The translations under genes were made by a program, and so were the position numbers. 64,000 nt of DNA from UBA5239 sp040394635. GTDB lineage: Bacteria > Verrucomicrobiota > Lentisphaeria > Victivallales > Victivallaceae. Of the stretch, positions 33,448 to 42,450 are shown in pieces (position 1 is the stretch's first letter; the number at the start of each line of letters is the position of its first letter). The stretch covers positions 85,638 to 149,637 of the forward strand of contig JBEBRW010000003.1 of assembly GCA_040394635.1 (NCBI GenBank), in the 5' to 3' direction. The notes beneath the pieces are model-generated. The model made no database searches. It was given only the letters and a program-made list of their open reading frames with translations, and was not told the origin of the DNA.

Positions 33448-36117
33448 TTATTTGATGCGGTCGACCATGCGGATGTAACTGTGCTTGAGGCCCCGGTGGG
33501 TTTCGAAGCTGATTTCGACGCGCAGGTCGGCGCTGGCTTTGCGGACATCTTCCGGGTAGCTCAGGCGGAGTGAACGGCCGGGCTTCAATTCATCCGCCCA
33601 TTCCGAGCTGATGGCCGTATCGGGCGACACCAGTTTCAAGCTAACCTTGCGGAGAGTGGGCACATCCTGATTTTCAAATTTAAACGTGGAGCCTTCGCGG
33701 GTCAACCGGAACGAAGCCATGATTTCCTGGAGGAACTCCCGGCCGCGGACATCCTTCAATTCGCCGTGGTGGGCGTAGAGGAAGCCGCCGATGCAGCCGG
33801 GGGCCTGACGCATCATCGCCATTTTTTCGCGCATATCTTTTTCCCATTGGTCGATATCCTTATTGCGCAGGGCCGTGCCACGGGTTTCGTTTTCGGTGAA
33901 TCCCCACTCGCAGAAGAGGAACGGCAGCTTGGTTTCTCTGTACATTTCATCGACGATTTTGCGGAATTCCGGCAGGAACTGATAGCTGTTATAGCCGAGC
34001 ACGTCCTGACCGGCAGTGAACATCCAGTAGGTTCCGAAATTGTCGAGATTCGCATACGTTACCGGGCGGTGCGCCGGGTCGAATTCCTTTAGAACTTTCT
34101 GCGCTTCGATCAGGTATTCGTCCATCAATATTTTGTCGTTGTAACCGGCGGTCGGGTGGTTTTCGTTGCCCGAGTTCCAGAACAGGATATTGGGGTATTT
34201 GTTGAGCGTGATCGCCATTTCCTTGTGGGCGTCGGTATTAAACTGGTGGTCCGGTTTTTCCAGGTTGCCCAGCGCCACTTCGGAGGTGTTGCAGGAGCCG
34301 GCGGCGTAAACCGGCATGACCATGATTCCGTAGTCGAGCGCATCGGCGATCTCCTGCGGGCGGGCGCCTTCCATGCGGATGGCGTTGAAGCCCAGATTTT
34401 TGAACATGGTCAGCATTTTCAGCCACTGGCGGCGGGTCTGGCGGCGGTCATTGTCCCATTCGATCCCCGGATCGCCGTTGATGCCGCGGACCACGAACTG
34501 ATCGCCGTTGACATAGAGCTTGTCGTTGCGGAACTCGATCACGGTACCGTTCAACTCAACCGTATGACTGTCAAACGCCGTGTTATTCCGGTCCATGGCG
34601 TAGAAGGTGAACGCGTAGCGCTCGAAATCCGCCGGAACCTTCAGTTTGATGCTGAAATTGCCGTCCTTGTCGGGTGTGGCTTCCGCACGCTGGCCGTGAC
34701 CCACTGCGACCACCTTGGCGGCAGTGGCCCTGCCGGTAAAGAGGCGCTCGGAAATACCGTTGGCGTCGACCGTACCCGAAACCGGATTCTCTAGCTTGGC
34801 AAATCCGGGTTTGTTTTCCAGGTAGATATTGACGTCGCCGAAAATTCCGGTTTCGTTCCGGTAGGTCCGGTCCTCGGTGTGCTTGTAGATCCAGTAACCC
34901 TTGACCGGATTGCTGTACAGCCGGACGGCAAGGGTATTCGCGCCGTTTTTCGCCGCGCCCGTCACGTCGAACACATAATCCCAGTCGTATTGCCCCGTAT
35001 ACACCGGCAGCAGCATCACATCATCATCCGGCATGGCCGCGGGGTCGAACGGAAACTCGATGCCGCAGCGTTCGAAATGCTGGAACCGGGCCACTTCTTT
35101 GGCGGCTTTGCCCCAGGTGCTGCTCTGGCGTGAACCGTTTTTCAGTACCCATTCATGGCGCTTGCGGACACTGGACTGGGTCCCGATGCGCCGGCCATTG
35201 AGGAAGATTTCCGCCGAGTCGGCCAGATCCTTGAACTGCAGATAAACTTTTCCATCGGCAGCAGGCTGCAAATTGAACTCTTTCTTATAGATGTAATAAC
35301 CGCCTTTCTGGTCGGCAACGGGTTTTTCGGGAACTTGAACGGTCCGGGCGTTTTCCAGTTTCTTGCCCGGCTGGGCAAACGAGAGATCCATCAGTTTGTC
35401 GTATTTCCAGGTGATGTCGCCAATGAACGATTTCTCGAAACCGCCGTTCAACGAAAGCGTGCTGATAAAGGGATTCGCCTCCACAAAAGATTTCGGCACC
35501 AGCAGGTCGTATTTGCCGCGGTAATACTGGCCGAGTTCCGGGAATTCCCGCCATTTATACTGTACCTTATAACAGGCGTTTTTTTCCTGCTCCCAGTTCG
35601 AAGTACTTTTCACCAGCCGGGTATTGTGGATTTTCAGTTTGGCGGAGCCTTTGGAGTCGCCGCCGATATCGTGGAGGAAAATGAAGAGATGATCCGTCTT
35701 TCCGGCCATGCGTTTCGGCGGCAGGGTGTCGAAATAGAGCCTGTAGGTGTGACGTCTCTCGCGTATCGGGGCTTCGCCGGTGAAAGTGAGGCGGGTCGGC
35801 CAGAACCGGTCCGGCTCGGCGATGGTACCGGAAATGCGGAGGATCGGTTTGTCGATTTCGGCATCGACTTCCAGGTAACCGCCGGGCAGGTAACCGGTGA
35901 TATCGATCTTGCCGAAGTCCACGAACATATAATTATCCGCATTGGCCTGGTCGGCGAAATCCACAATCAGGGTATCCCCGTCGGCCGACTGGCTGAACGC
36001 TTTGGTATCGGTGCCGTTATCCGACGGTCTGAATTTCATCTGGTTCACCGGGCAGACCTGTGCGCTGAACAACTGCAGGCACAAGCCGAATGCCGCCATC
36101 ATCAAAAATTTCTTCAT
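33448..36117 (-). CDS. Exported GH2-like beta-glycosidase (locus C)
   Basis: A protein of about 889 residues with signal peptide MKKFLMMAAFGLCLQLFSA. The start at 36117 is chosen for AAGGA nine bases upstream. Beta-sandwich domains (about 150-470, with VYLQFKDLADSAEIFLNGRRIG) precede a TIM barrel (about 530-800). The barrel has FVVRGINGDPG, GFNAIRMEGARP, the acid/base motif NSGNEN near residue 650, and FLFCEWG near 737 with the nucleophile Glu, as in clan GH-A family 2. The C-terminal part is a further beta domain. Sugar specificity (galactoside, mannoside or glucuronide) is not readable. It follows the pseudopilin gene by 14 bases. Confidence 0.82.
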   Translation of the reverse strand: MKKFLMMAAFGLCLQLFSAQVCPVNQMKFRPSDNGTDTKAFSQSADGDTLIVDFADQANADNYMFVDFGKIDITGYLPGGYLEVDAEIDKPILRISGTIAEPDRFWPTRLTFTGEAPIRERRHTYRLYFDTLPPKRMAGKTDHLFIFLHDIGGDSKGSAKLKIHNTRLVKSTSNWEQEKNACYKVQYKWREFPELGQYYRGKYDLLVPKSFVEANPFISTLSLNGGFEKSFIGDITWKYDKLMDLSFAQPGKKLENARTVQVPEKPVADQKGGYYIYKKEFNLQPAADGKVYLQFKDLADSAEIFLNGRRIGTQSSVRKRHEWVLKNGSRQSSTWGKAAKEVARFQHFERCGIEFPFDPAAMPDDDVMLLPVYTGQYDWDYVFDVTGAAKNGANTLAVRLYSNPVKGYWIYKHTEDRTYRNETGIFGDVNIYLENKPGFAKLENPVSGTVDANGISERLFTGRATAAKVVAVGHGQRAEATPDKDGNFSIKLKVPADFERYAFTFYAMDRNNTAFDSHTVELNGTVIEFRNDKLYVNGDQFVVRGINGDPGIEWDNDRRQTRRQWLKMLTMFKNLGFNAIRMEGARPQEIADALDYGIMVMPVYAAGSCNTSEVALGNLEKPDHQFNTDAHKEMAITLNKYPNILFWNSGNENHPTAGYNDKILMDEYLIEAQKVLKEFDPAHRPVTYANLDNFGTYWMFTAGQDVLGYNSYQFLPEFRKIVDEMYRETKLPFLFCEWGFTENETRGTALRNKDIDQWEKDMREKMAMMRQAPGCIGGFLYAHHGELKDVRGREFLQEIMASFRLTREGSTFKFENQDVPTLRKVSLKLVSPDTAISSEWADELKPGRSLRLSYPEDVRKASADLRVEISFETHRGLKHSYIRMVDRIK

Positions 36118-36131
36118 TCTGTTCTTTCCTT

Positions 36132-36860
36132 TTACCATGACTTGAGGCCATGGAGATAATAATTTCTGGTTCCCTCGTCCGAACCGGTGCCGCCGCTGGT
36201 GTTCCGGGTATCGAACCAGTTGACATGTCCGTCGGCATAGAGTATATTTACGCCGGAGCCATGCACCCAGAAGCCTTCAAATACACTGGGGTGATGACCT
36301 TCCATGATCTTGTCCCAGCGCAGGATCTGGAGGCCGCTCCAGTTGACATATTGGTCGGTGGTCATGTAGCGCCGGGCGGGCTGGGTGATTCGCCCGAATT
36401 TCGGCCAGTAATCATCCAGGTATTTGCCGGTATAACCGCTGACATTCAGCGTGCCGTCATTATTGATATAGGGCATGGTGAAGAGGTTCGCGGCATAGCT
36501 GAGCCCGGTGTTGGAACCAAGGAACATGGCGGTACCGGTGCGGACCGGGTATTTGGTCAGGGACGGGCATTGCAGGGTTCCCCGGTCGGGGAGAAAACCG
36601 TTTTTGTAGAGTATGTAACCGAAGCCGCGGTCATCCGATTCCGCATAGACCCGGCAGGGGGTGACGTAGGAATCGAAGTCGTTACCATACATCAGGATAG
36701 CAAGTCCATTCTGCTTCTGGTTGTTGACGCATCTGGCTGCACTGGCCTTTGCCCGGGCGCTGTTCAGCGCCGGCAGCAGCATGGCAGCCAGAATGGCAAT
36801 AATCGCAATCACTACGAGCAGCTCTATGAGTGTAAATCTTTTTGTCTGTAAATTATACAT
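36132..36860 (-). CDS. Pseudopilin with H-X9-DG motif (locus C)
   Basis: A 242-residue protein. Leader MYNLQTKR, then FTLIELLVVIAIIAILAAM, with Arg before Phe instead of Gly. The C-terminus has HGSGVNILYADGHVNWFD, the complete H-X9-DG motif. AGGAGGCACAAG precedes the ATG. It starts 16 bases after the LacI stop and is followed by the GH2-like gene. Confidence 0.9.
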   Translation of the reverse strand: MYNLQTKRFTLIELLVVIAIIAILAAMLLPALNSARAKASAARCVNNQKQNGLAILMYGNDFDSYVTPCRVYAESDDRGFGYILYKNGFLPDRGTLQCPSLTKYPVRTGTAMFLGSNTGLSYAANLFTMPYINNDGTLNVSGYTGKYLDDYWPKFGRITQPARRYMTTDQYVNWSGLQILRWDKIMEGHHPSVFEGFWVHGSGVNILYADGHVNWFDTRNTSGGTGSDEGTRNYYLHGLKSW

Positions 36861-36876
36861 CTTGTGCCTCCTGATG

Positions 36877-37935
36877 TTATTTTAATCTTTTCACAGAATC
36901 GCGTTCATGGTAATTTCCGGGCAGGTACTGGACATAAGCCCGGTTCAGGCGGTGAATTCCGACGCCTTCGATCAGGTCCAGCAGCGACGAGGTTGCAAAC
37001 TCGGCAGTCTCGGCGATTGGCAGCTCCATGGAGGAGAGGCGCGGCGTCAGCACTTCACAAATCGGGTCATTGTCGATGCCGCAGATGCTGAAATGATCAG
37101 CAATCGAAATCCCCGCGGCCGCGCAAGCCTGATAAAACCCGGCCGCTTCCCAGTCGTTGGCGAAAATCACCGCCGTCGGCCGGGGGGATATTTCCATGAG
37201 CCGCTGCAGTGCCTGATCCATTTTCGGCGGATACTTGGTCGGGTATTTGACGCTGCCGTCGACTTCTTCCAGCTCGATCACCAGTTTCTCGTCGACGCAC
37301 CCGGCATTGCGCATGGCTTCCATATAGCCCTCCAACCGGGCCACGAACATACGGTGTCCGACGCGGCTGACAAAGGCGATCCGCCGGTGCCCGAGCCCCA
37401 ACAGGTGCTCCGCCAGGTACATGCCCGCACCGCGGTTGTCCATGGTGATCTGAGGATAACGGAGCTGCGGGTTGTATGCCCCGAAACAGACCACCGGCAG
37501 TTCCGGCGGCAGGTACGAAACGAATTCCGGGACCTTGGTGGTGACTTTGAGCAGGATGCCGCTGCCGCCGCTGACGGCTTCCGCCATCTGCCGGGGCGTC
37601 AGCGCCGGAGCCGCGAACTGCACCTCGATCTTATAATTCCGGCTGCTGCATGCTTTCTGCACGCCCGCCAGATATTCCGCCCACAGCGTGTTCTTGCTCC
37701 ACGACGAATCCATTTCCGGCGAAACCACGCAGATCTTGTTCTGCGCGTCGCCCTGATAATCAGTCCTGTTGCTGCGGCGTCTCTTCTCGCCCAGATAATT
37801 CGTCGATTTCAGGACTTTCATGGTCCGTTCATACAGAACCGGATCCACATTTCCCGCATTGTTCAGAACACGGCTGACCGTACCCGTGGATACTTCCGCC
37901 ATTCTGGCAATGTCTTTAATCGTATATTCAGCCAT
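36877..37935 (-). CDS. LacI-family transcriptional regulator (locus C)
   Basis: A 352-residue protein. The N-terminal HTH is YTIKDIARMAEVSTGTVSRVL, followed by a hinge region and a periplasmic-binding-like effector domain (about 65-345) with LAGVQKACSSRNYKIEV, ITMDNRGAGMYLAEHLLGLG, HRRIAFVSRV and TAVIFANDWEAAGFYQA. It should repress locus C and respond to a sugar. AAGGA precedes the ATG. Its own promoter (37960-37987) lies next to TTCATGAA sequences, so it probably controls itself and the divergent gene at 38171. Confidence 0.93.
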   Translation of the reverse strand: MAEYTIKDIARMAEVSTGTVSRVLNNAGNVDPVLYERTMKVLKSTNYLGEKRRRSNRTDYQGDAQNKICVVSPEMDSSWSKNTLWAEYLAGVQKACSSRNYKIEVQFAAPALTPRQMAEAVSGGSGILLKVTTKVPEFVSYLPPELPVVCFGAYNPQLRYPQITMDNRGAGMYLAEHLLGLGHRRIAFVSRVGHRMFVARLEGYMEAMRNAGCVDEKLVIELEEVDGSVKYPTKYPPKMDQALQRLMEISPRPTAVIFANDWEAAGFYQACAAAGISIADHFSICGIDNDPICEVLTPRLSSMELPIAETAEFATSSLLDLIEGVGIHRLNRAYVQYLPGNYHERDSVKRLK

Positions 37936-37959
37936 AATTGCATTCCTTACGTTAATACT

Positions 37960-37987
37960 ATTATAACGGTTTTTGCAGTTTTGTCAA
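37960..37987 (-). promoter_or_regulatory. Promoter of the locus C LacI gene
   Basis: Minus strand: TTGACA (37987-37982), 16-base spacer, TATAAT (37965-37960). A TTCATGAA sequence at 37993-38000 touches the -35 from upstream. Confidence 0.75.
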
Positions 37988-38023
37988 TAGCATTCATGAA
38001 ATAATTTTAATAAATTCACCATA

Positions 38024-38033
38024 GTTCATGAAC
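38024..38033. promoter_or_regulatory. Operator candidate GTTCATGAAC, copy 1
   Basis: A perfect 10-base palindrome in the divergent LacI/38171 gap. It is identical to the copy at 38138-38147; a shorter TTCATGAA core lies at 37993-38000. Probable LacI-type regulator site. Confidence 0.5.
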
Positions 38034-38098
38034 GAGTTCATTGATTCAACTATCCGGAAATCACCTTCAATTTGGGCGACATTCCTGAAATTTGCATA

Positions 38099-38147
38099 TT
38101 GACAGGATTCATTTTGGCTGTATATTATTAATGAATTGTTCATGAAC
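38099..38147 (+). promoter_or_regulatory. Promoter with downstream operator for the gene at 38171
   Basis: TTGACA (38099-38104) and TATATT (38121-38126, spacer 16) or TATTAT (38123-38128, spacer 18). GTTCATGAAC at 38138-38147 lies at or just after the expected transcription start, a position where a repressor would block initiation. Confidence 0.6.
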
Positions 38148-38170
38148 GCAGCGAAACAGGAGATACTCCC

Positions 38171-40129
38171 ATGACTCAGTCCGCTCCCTCGTCTTTATTC
38201 GACTTCCTGAAAAACAGCCCTTTCCGCAGTTATCTGGAATCCTGCTGGAACGGTGAATATTACCTCAGCTTTCCGGTCGCTACCGGCAAGACCTGCTATG
38301 ACTCCGGCGGCATCAACGCCCACGTGTTGTTTTATCACATTTACGGCGAACTGCTGGGGCTGAATGGCCTTCCGGCCGGGCGGGCTGCCGCGTTGGCGGT
38401 ATGGCTGGCGGGTCAGGTGCAGCAGGATGGGCGCTGCGAGAGCGGCGACGGCGTTACCGACCATCCCGCTGTGGCCTCGACCATTGCCGACGCGCTTGGC
38501 ACGGCGGTTTATTACGCCGATAAGATCGGACTTGACGGACTGAGCCGGGATATCGTCATGAAAGGACTGGAAAATATCGCCGTTCATCACCTGCGCATCC
38601 GCTTCCCGGAGGGAGCACAGGGCAAAACCCAGCAGTTGCGTTTCGAACTGCGGGTTTATTACTGGATGGCCCTGCTTTCCGGCGATGAGGAATGGCGCCG
38701 GCGCTTCGATATCGCCTTGAATAACGGCATTCACCGTTATACCCATACCGCCGCGATCGACGGTCCGCTGGTCCAGCCCAGCATCAACCCCGACTGGACC
38801 TGGAACTATGTCTGTACCGGCGGCCTGACCGATCAACACTCCACTAATACCCACACGCCCGCGTATTACTGTACCGAACCGAACGGTTTCATGTTCGTTT
38901 ATCTGCATGCGCTGAAAAATAAGATTTTTGAGCGGCGCGAGGATTTCGACAAGCTGAATTCAAATTATATCCGCGGGCTGATCCGCAACCTCAGCCGGGC
39001 AGGACACCTCGCCAGCGATCTCGACGGCTATGGCATTCACCGTGCCTGGTTCAGTCCGGTGCTGATCGAAGGCATTCCGCTGGAAAGCGCCGCCCTGGCC
39101 GCCGAACTGGGGCTGCCGGAAATGGCTGCTTACTGCCGTTGGTATGTCGACCGTTACATCGATTTTGTCCAGCGAAGCCCGAGTTACGGCGAAAGCGGAC
39201 TCCCGGAGGCACAGCCCTACGGGCACCGTATCAATATCGAAGCGCAGTTCTCGCAGCTGGCAGGGGCGCGTTTCTATGGTTCGATAGCGCGCGCGCTGTA
39301 TGAATTCGGCCAACTGAATGAACTTGCGCCGGTAGAGCCGCCCGCATACGGTTCATTTGCCTGGGATGCCGGCTGGCTCCGGGTCAGTACACCGCATTAC
39401 GAAACCAGCTTTGCCGGGCACACCTGCCTCCGCAATATTCCGGTGGTGCCGTGCTATGGCGATCCGAATCTCGGCACCCTGATCGGCGGTTCTCCGCTGG
39501 CCACGCTGTTTTCGAAACATGAACTGCTCTACGCCGCCAGTTTTCCGGCCGTCGCGCTGTGGCATATCGAAGTGGACGACCACAACGGCCGCCGCTTCCT
39601 GAGCTGCTCCACCTCGCCGGAAGATGAAACCAGTCTGGCCGTGCGCCATTCGTCGGGCGAGATTCTCGATTCGGCATCGTTCAATCCATATGATCAGCCC
39701 TGCAACCTCTTTTTCGGCGAAAACGACCATCTGGAACTCAACTACCAGCGCCGCGAACGTGCCAATAAATTCAAGTTTTACGTGCGCAACCGCTACTATG
39801 CCGACCACATCGACCTTGATTTCGGGATGATTGGCATGGCGGGGCATTACTACGACAAGATCAGCTTCATCCTGCCGATTCCAGAACCGGTGCAGTTGAA
39901 CGATATCCCGCAGGAAATCCGCTGGGGCAATTGCCGGATCGATCACATTGAATTGGAGGGTGCGGGAGATAAGCTCGTGGTCAAAACCGAGAAACTGCCG
40001 GAAACTCCGGGTATGCCCGGCGGACTCAACAGTTTTTCGCCGTTCCCGACTCGGCAGGTCCGGTTCGAAATAACTCCAGACGTCAAATCACGGGTCTGGC
40101 GTTTCCGCTGCCGTCTCAATTTTGACTGA
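38171..40129 (+). CDS. Putative intracellular carbohydrate-active protein (alpha-toroid plus beta-sandwich)
   Basis: A 652-residue protein without signal peptide. The first 390 residues are helix-rich with Trp/Tyr/Asp motifs (YHIYGELLGLNG, PSINPDWTWNYVCTGG, DLDGYGIHRAWFSP), suggesting an (alpha/alpha) toroid. The rest is strand-rich (HIEVDDHNGRRFLSCSTS, HLELNYQRRERANKFKFYV). This two-part layout occurs in polysaccharide lyases and some hydrolases, but I do not recognise the family and see no certain catalytic residues. AGGAG precedes the ATG by eight bases. It is divergent from LacI and flanked by operator candidates, so it belongs to locus C. Confidence 0.6.
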   Translation: MTQSAPSSLFDFLKNSPFRSYLESCWNGEYYLSFPVATGKTCYDSGGINAHVLFYHIYGELLGLNGLPAGRAAALAVWLAGQVQQDGRCESGDGVTDHPAVASTIADALGTAVYYADKIGLDGLSRDIVMKGLENIAVHHLRIRFPEGAQGKTQQLRFELRVYYWMALLSGDEEWRRRFDIALNNGIHRYTHTAAIDGPLVQPSINPDWTWNYVCTGGLTDQHSTNTHTPAYYCTEPNGFMFVYLHALKNKIFERREDFDKLNSNYIRGLIRNLSRAGHLASDLDGYGIHRAWFSPVLIEGIPLESAALAAELGLPEMAAYCRWYVDRYIDFVQRSPSYGESGLPEAQPYGHRINIEAQFSQLAGARFYGSIARALYEFGQLNELAPVEPPAYGSFAWDAGWLRVSTPHYETSFAGHTCLRNIPVVPCYGDPNLGTLIGGSPLATLFSKHELLYAASFPAVALWHIEVDDHNGRRFLSCSTSPEDETSLAVRHSSGEILDSASFNPYDQPCNLFFGENDHLELNYQRRERANKFKFYVRNRYYADHIDLDFGMIGMAGHYYDKISFILPIPEPVQLNDIPQEIRWGNCRIDHIELEGAGDKLVVKTEKLPETPGMPGGLNSFSPFPTRQVRFEITPDVKSRVWRFRCRLNFD

Positions 40130-40241
40130 ACACGATTTACCGGATCGTTTCTTTGACGCGGTGACTGCATCGGGAGCGGAGCTGCCGGTTGTCCGCCGGG
40201 AGCTGCAGCATCACGCCATTTGGCTACTGCCGCTGGAATCA

Positions 40242-40460
40242 ATACGATCCGCTAATCTGCTGCGGAAAGCTTTGACTCAGACTGCCATGATTCTACAACG
40301 TACCGATTCATATCTCGGCGAAAATCATCGGCGACTAAAAAGCCGGGTCGGGCCGGCTATTGCTAAAGTCGCGATTGCGCGCAAACTCGCCACTATTATC
40401 TATCATATCCTGAAAATGACCTCCGCTCCATTCGTTTCGATGCCTCGCATGGGAGAATAA
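40242..40460 (+). mobile_element. Remnant of an IS110-type transposase (C-terminal end)
   Basis: The frame ending at TAA 40458-40460 reads LLRKALTQTAMILQRTDSYL, then HRRLKSRVGPAIAKVAIARKLATIIYHIL. This matches the pattern of the extreme C-terminus of IS110-family transposases. The catalytic domains are absent and no start or terminal repeats are visible, so this is a fossil. Confidence 0.55.
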
Positions 40461-40671
40461 ATCTCATCAAGACCGGTACATGATTTTTTATACGGGAATT
40501 TCACTATAGCCATGTAAACAACATTTTTAAAATCACCACTGGCTAGGCTTTCCGGTCATTCAGTTTCATAGGAGCAGACGGGCCAAAGTGAACGGCGGTC
40601 TACGGAGAGACCGCCCTACCGGGAATCTCCCCCGGGAAAGATGTTTATTCAACAGGTCCGTTCCCCAGGTT
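40461..40671. other. Intergenic gap between convergent genes
   Basis: No gene is seen. It contains a hairpin repeat (40594-40615) and otherwise nothing recognisable. With the IS110-type remnant the whole gene-poor stretch is about 540 bases. Confidence 0.5.
40594..40615. repeat. Hairpin repeat GGCGGTCT/AGACCGCC
   Basis: A perfect 8-base inverted repeat with a 6-base loop (acggag), followed by a CCGGG...CCGGG segment. There is no T-run, so it looks like an interspersed palindromic repeat rather than a classical terminator. Confidence 0.6.
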
Positions 40672-42438
40672 TTACTTCTGGTAGCCGCTGGGTTTTGAGA
40701 GTTCGGGGGTGTCCGTGAGCTCCGCGAACGGCGCGGCGAGATGGTGGAGTTCCAGCACTTCGAGGCGGTTTTTTCCTTTCTTCAGCAGCGGCGCGGGAAT
40801 GTACAGCGTATTCTGCGGGCCGATGTTCCAGTAGCGGCCGAGGTTGAAGCCGTTGAGCCAGCAGATGCCCTTCACGCCGTGCACCTTCAGGAAGGTATCG
40901 GCGGGGTCGTCGACATTGAATTCGCCCCGGTAAAACGTGGGACGGTTCTCCGGGAGCTCCGAGCCTGCTGCCGTGTACTGCAACCCGTCGAGATTTTCCA
41001 GCGGCAGCGGGTAAATCTCCCAGCCGAACTGAAACTGATTGTCGAGGCGGACGCCGGTGCTGATCCCTTTCTGGCTGTCCTCGAGGTACGGGCCGTAATT
41101 GGTGCGCCCCATGTTTTCCACCAGGATCTCCAGCGTGGCTCCAGTTTCGGGAATGCTGACTGGAACTTCGCGTTTCTCGTCGTTACAGTACATGACCGCG
41201 ATTTCCTGCCCGTCCATGAATACCTGGGCGCGGTCGCGCGGTTCCTGTACAGTGAGGTTCGCTTCCTTAAGCGGCCCCTGCAGGCGCGTCCGGTAGAGGA
41301 TGAAGCCGAAATTCTGGCCGAGGTGTTCCATGCAGACCGGGCACGAGGAGGTGTGGCGCGTGGCAATACGGTCGAGGTTTTCCAGCAGGTCGGCCCGGTG
41401 GGTCAGTTCGACTTTGCCGTAGGCGATTTTGCGCGCCGGGGGCGGGACGGGGCCGGTTTCGCCGCCGAATTCAGCCAGCAGGGCGCGGAATTTGAGGTAT
41501 TTTTCGGTGACGTCGCCGTTTTCATTGATCGGGGCGTCGTCGTCATAGCTGCTCACGGTGGGCTGGTAATTGTTGTATGCAGGACGGTTGGCGCCATTGA
41601 AAAAGCCGAAGTTGGTGCCGCCGTGGGCCATGTAAAGATTGATATGGCCGCCTTCTTCCAGAATGCCCCTCAGCGCATCGGTCGCTTCGCCGGCGGCGCG
41701 GGTGTGGTGCTCCTCCGACCAGTGGTCGAACCAGCCGTTCCAGAATTCGCAGCACATCAGCGGGGTATCCGGGCGCAGTTCGCGGACCTTGGCAAACGCG
41801 GTATCGGAGTCGCTGCCGAAGTTGGCGGTGGCCCAGAGCTGCGGCAGCGTGCCGCCATGGAAACACAGATTCCGCGGTCCGTCGGAGGTGAATTGCAGTG
41901 TGTCGGGCAGGTGCGTTCTGATCATGTCCGAAAGCTTGCGAAGGTATTCCTTGTCGGTGCCGTAACTGCCGTATTCGTTCTCCACCTGAATGGCGATGAA
42001 CGATCCGCCTGCGAACTTCCGTAAACGCGGCAGCAGCTCATCATAAAAGCGCCGCACGGCGTCCAGATACGGTGCGTTGTCGCAGCGCAGCCGGATGCCG
42101 GGAATGACCGACAGCCACGCCGGGAGCCCGCCGAAATCCCATTCCGCGCAAATATACGGCCCGGGGCGCACGATCACCTTGAAGCCGAGTTCACCGGCCA
42201 GGGCGACGAATTTCTCGATATCGGCGAAACCGTCGAAGTTGAAAACGCCGGGGCGGGGCTCGTGCAGGTTCCACGCCACGTAGGTTTCGAGCGTGTTCAG
42301 CCCCATGGCTTTCATTTTCAGCATGCGGTCGCGCCACAGCTCCGGGTGGACCCGGAAGTAATGCATGGCTCCGGAAAGGATACGGAACGGGCGGCCGTCC
42401 AGCAGAACCTGGCCGCCATTGATTTCGAATTTACTCAT
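40672..42438 (-). CDS. GH35 beta-galactosidase (locus D)
   Basis: A protein of about 588 residues without signal peptide, so cytoplasmic. ATG 42438 is chosen since GGAG sits seven bases upstream. The TIM barrel (about 5-330) has GAMHYFRVHPELWRDRM, NTLETYVAWNLHEP, RPGPYICAEWDFGGLPAWL, acid/base QVENEYGSYG near residue 153, CCEFWNGWFDHW near 231 with the nucleophile Glu, and YMAHGGTNFGFFNG. C-terminal beta domains include VMYCNDEKREVPV and GICWLNGFNLGRYWNIGPQ. Family 35 enzymes remove terminal beta-galactose. Last gene of the LacI-pseudopilin-DUF4838-GH35 unit. Confidence 0.93.
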   Translation of the reverse strand: MSKFEINGGQVLLDGRPFRILSGAMHYFRVHPELWRDRMLKMKAMGLNTLETYVAWNLHEPRPGVFNFDGFADIEKFVALAGELGFKVIVRPGPYICAEWDFGGLPAWLSVIPGIRLRCDNAPYLDAVRRFYDELLPRLRKFAGGSFIAIQVENEYGSYGTDKEYLRKLSDMIRTHLPDTLQFTSDGPRNLCFHGGTLPQLWATANFGSDSDTAFAKVRELRPDTPLMCCEFWNGWFDHWSEEHHTRAAGEATDALRGILEEGGHINLYMAHGGTNFGFFNGANRPAYNNYQPTVSSYDDDAPINENGDVTEKYLKFRALLAEFGGETGPVPPPARKIAYGKVELTHRADLLENLDRIATRHTSSCPVCMEHLGQNFGFILYRTRLQGPLKEANLTVQEPRDRAQVFMDGQEIAVMYCNDEKREVPVSIPETGATLEILVENMGRTNYGPYLEDSQKGISTGVRLDNQFQFGWEIYPLPLENLDGLQYTAAGSELPENRPTFYRGEFNVDDPADTFLKVHGVKGICWLNGFNLGRYWNIGPQNTLYIPAPLLKKGKNRLEVLELHHLAAPFAELTDTPELSKPSGYQK

Positions 42439-42450
42439 TAACAACTCCAA

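Noticed and set aside
40594..40615. Rho-independent terminator between the convergent genes near 40.6 kb
   Set aside because: No T-tract follows the hairpin and it is more than 450 bases from the upstream stop; an interspersed repeat is likelier.
40741..42024. A 427-codon plus-strand frame opposite the GH35 gene
   Set aside because: The GH35 frame shows all catalytic motifs; the opposite frame is an artefact of codon bias.
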